A stretch of DNA of 64,000 bases from Psychromarinibacter sp048262455 (GTDB lineage Bacteria; Pseudomonadota; Alphaproteobacteria; Rhodobacterales; Rhodobacteraceae): positions 1 through 64,000 of the forward strand of contig JBLXFD010000016.1 in the NCBI GenBank assembly GCA_048262455.1, written 5' to 3'. Position 1 is the first letter of the stretch. Every line of letters begins with the position of its first letter. A model generated the notes under the pieces. That model searched no databases. It saw nothing but the letters and a program-made list of their open reading frames with translations, and had not been told where the DNA came from. The translations under genes and the position numbers were made by a program. This document shows, piece by piece, positions 62,874-64,000 of the stretch.

Positions 62874-64000
62874 TCAGCCGCCCAGACCCTCCTTCGACAG
62901 CACGTCGGTCTTCGGCATCAGCCGCAGCAGTTCCCTGGTGTAGGGATGCTGCGGGTCCGCGAACAGCTGCTCGGTCGCCTGGACCTCCAGCAGCTGGCCG
63001 TTCTTGAGCACGCCCACCCGGTCGCACATCTGCCGCACCACCGGCAAATCGTGGCTGATGAACAGCATTGTCAGGCCAAGGTGGTCCTGCAAATCCTTAA
63101 GGATGTTCAGGATCTGCGCCTGGATCGATACGTCCAGCGCCGAGGTCGGCTCGTCGCAGATCAGGAAGCTGGGCTGGGTCGCCAGCGCCCGGGCAATCGA
63201 GATCCGCTGCCGCTGGCCGCCGGAGAACTCGTGCGGGTACTTCAGCCCCGCCTCCGCGCCCAGCCCCACCCGGTCCAGCAGTTCGCCCACCCGCGCCTTG
63301 ACCCGGCCCCGCGGGATCACCCCGAGGTGCAGCGCGGGTTCCGCCACGATGCGGTCTACGCGGAACCGGGGATTCAGCGAGGAATAGGGATCCTGGAAGA
63401 TCATCTGCACGTTGCGGCGGAAGGTCTCCAGCGACGTCGAAATCGAGTTCCCCCGGAAGGTCACGTCGCCGCCGTCCAGCCGGTAGAGCCCGGCGATCAT
63501 CCGCGCGATGGTGGACTTGCCGGACCCGCTTTCCCCTACCAGCCCGAAGACCTCGCCGGGCCGGATCTCGAAGCTGACGCCGTCCACGGCGGTCATGTAG
63601 CTGCGGCGCGAGGGGATCAGGCTGCCCTTCTCGAGGAACCGCTTGGTGATGTTCTTCACCTCGATCAAAGGCCCCTCGCCCACCTCCTGCCGGGGCCAGT
63701 CGCGGGCCAGGTCCTCGATCTTGAAGACCGCGTCGCGGCCGCCGTAGGAGATGTGGGGAAACCGGTCCAGCTTCAGGTCCGGGCGCGGCACGGCGGCGAT
63801 CAGCGACTTCGTATACTCGTGGGTGGGATGGCCCAGCACCTGCGGGGTGGGCCCGGTTTCCACGATCTTTCCGTCGTACATCACGGTGACGCGGTCGGTG
63901 GTCTCGGCGATCACGCCCATGTCGTGGGTGATCAGGATCACCCCCACCTGCCGCTCTGTCGCCAGCTCGCGGATCAGTTCGAGGATCTGCGCCTGCACCG
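62874..64000 (-). CDS. fused oligopeptide ABC transporter ATPase (partial at window edge)
   Basis: Only the C-terminal part of a two-domain DppD-DppF-type ATPase lies in the window; the start is beyond 64000. The edge cuts the first nucleotide-binding domain just at its post-Walker-B region (QAQILELIRELATE, LITHDMG, HPTHEYTKSLI). The second domain is complete, with GESGSGKST, FSGGQRQR and FLICDEPTSALD, and the HPYTREL end. Probably the ATPase for the adjacent oligopeptide-binding protein; permease genes would be outside the window. Confidence 0.92.
   Translation of the reverse strand, partial: VQAQILELIRELATERQVGVILITHDMGVIAETTDRVTVMYDGKIVETGPTPQVLGHPTHEYTKSLIAAVPRPDLKLDRFPHISYGGRDAVFKIEDLARDWPRQEVGEGPLIEVKNITKRFLEKGSLIPSRRSYMTAVDGVSFEIRPGEVFGLVGESGSGKSTIARMIAGLYRLDGGDVTFRGNSISTSLETFRRNVQMIFQDPYSSLNPRFRVDRIVAEPALHLGVIPRGRVKARVGELLDRVGLGAEAGLKYPHEFSGGQRQRISIARALATQPSFLICDEPTSALDVSIQAQILNILKDLQDHLGLTMLFISHDLPVVRQMCDRVGVLKNGQLLEVQATEQLFADPQHPYTRELLRLMPKTDVLSKEGLGG

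Overview
The window is very G+C-rich and gene-dense. Its gene content (tatABC beside surE-pcm-nlpD, a TAXI-type TRAP transporter, a MASE1/HWE kinase, many ABC uptake systems, ATGA/GTGA gene overlaps) fits an alphaproteobacterium of the Rhodobacterales type. This placement is inferred from gene content and order; no rRNA or tRNA gene was found to test it. No phage, insertion sequence or CRISPR array was seen.

Layout. 0.2-12.5 kb is housekeeping. surE-pcm-nlpD (+) converges on tatA-tatB-tatC-DUF815 ATPase (-) across an array of ~214-bp repeats. A WYL regulator (+) converges on malate synthase G glcB (-) across an array of ~230-bp repeats. Divergent from glcB is an ArsR-type repressor operon with two SRPBCC/AHSA1 genes. 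12.5-16.3 kb holds pepN, an SDR dehydrogenase and a small membrane protein. 16.4-28.8 kb is a phthalate-type catabolic island, all on the minus strand: Rieske oxygenase, small membrane protein, TRAP permease, TAXI binding protein, MarR regulator, ThDP enzyme, aldehyde dehydrogenase, a 148-aa unknown, Pht5-like decarboxylase, Pht4-like dehydrogenase and an oxygenase reductase. A palindrome CTTAG-N4-CTAAG recurs at each promoter of the island.

28.9-38.8 kb is a single eight-gene minus-strand operon: dipeptide-type ABC transporter (binding protein, two permeases, fused ATPase), then a class-V PLP enzyme, an FAD oxidoreductase, an L-2-amino-thiazoline-4-carboxylate (ATC) hydrolase-family protein and an M20 amidohydrolase. 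A glyoxalase-fold gene and an Lrp/AsnC regulator lie divergently. An orphan MASE1-PAS-HWE kinase follows (40.7-42.7 kb). 42.9-52.9 kb is a GntR/periplasmic-binding-fold regulator divergent from a taurine/nitrate-type ABC transporter, two Gfo/Idh/MocA dehydrogenases, a PHP/DUF3604 protein and an M20 peptidase gene broken by a one-base frameshift. 53.0-59.0 kb is an AfuABC/PhnSTV-type ABC operon that ends in a PP2C-like phosphatase gene, with a divergent ROK regulator. A second inverted copy of the ~214-bp repeat array follows. The window ends in two paralogous oligopeptide-binding proteins and a truncated fused oligopeptide ABC ATPase.

Overall the right-hand 48 kb is a string of uptake-plus-catabolism modules, each with its own regulator (MarR, Lrp, GntR-PBP, ROK) and transporter. 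All three repeat arrays sit strictly between convergent genes, and strong hairpins follow each solute-binding-protein gene that is linked to other transporter genes.
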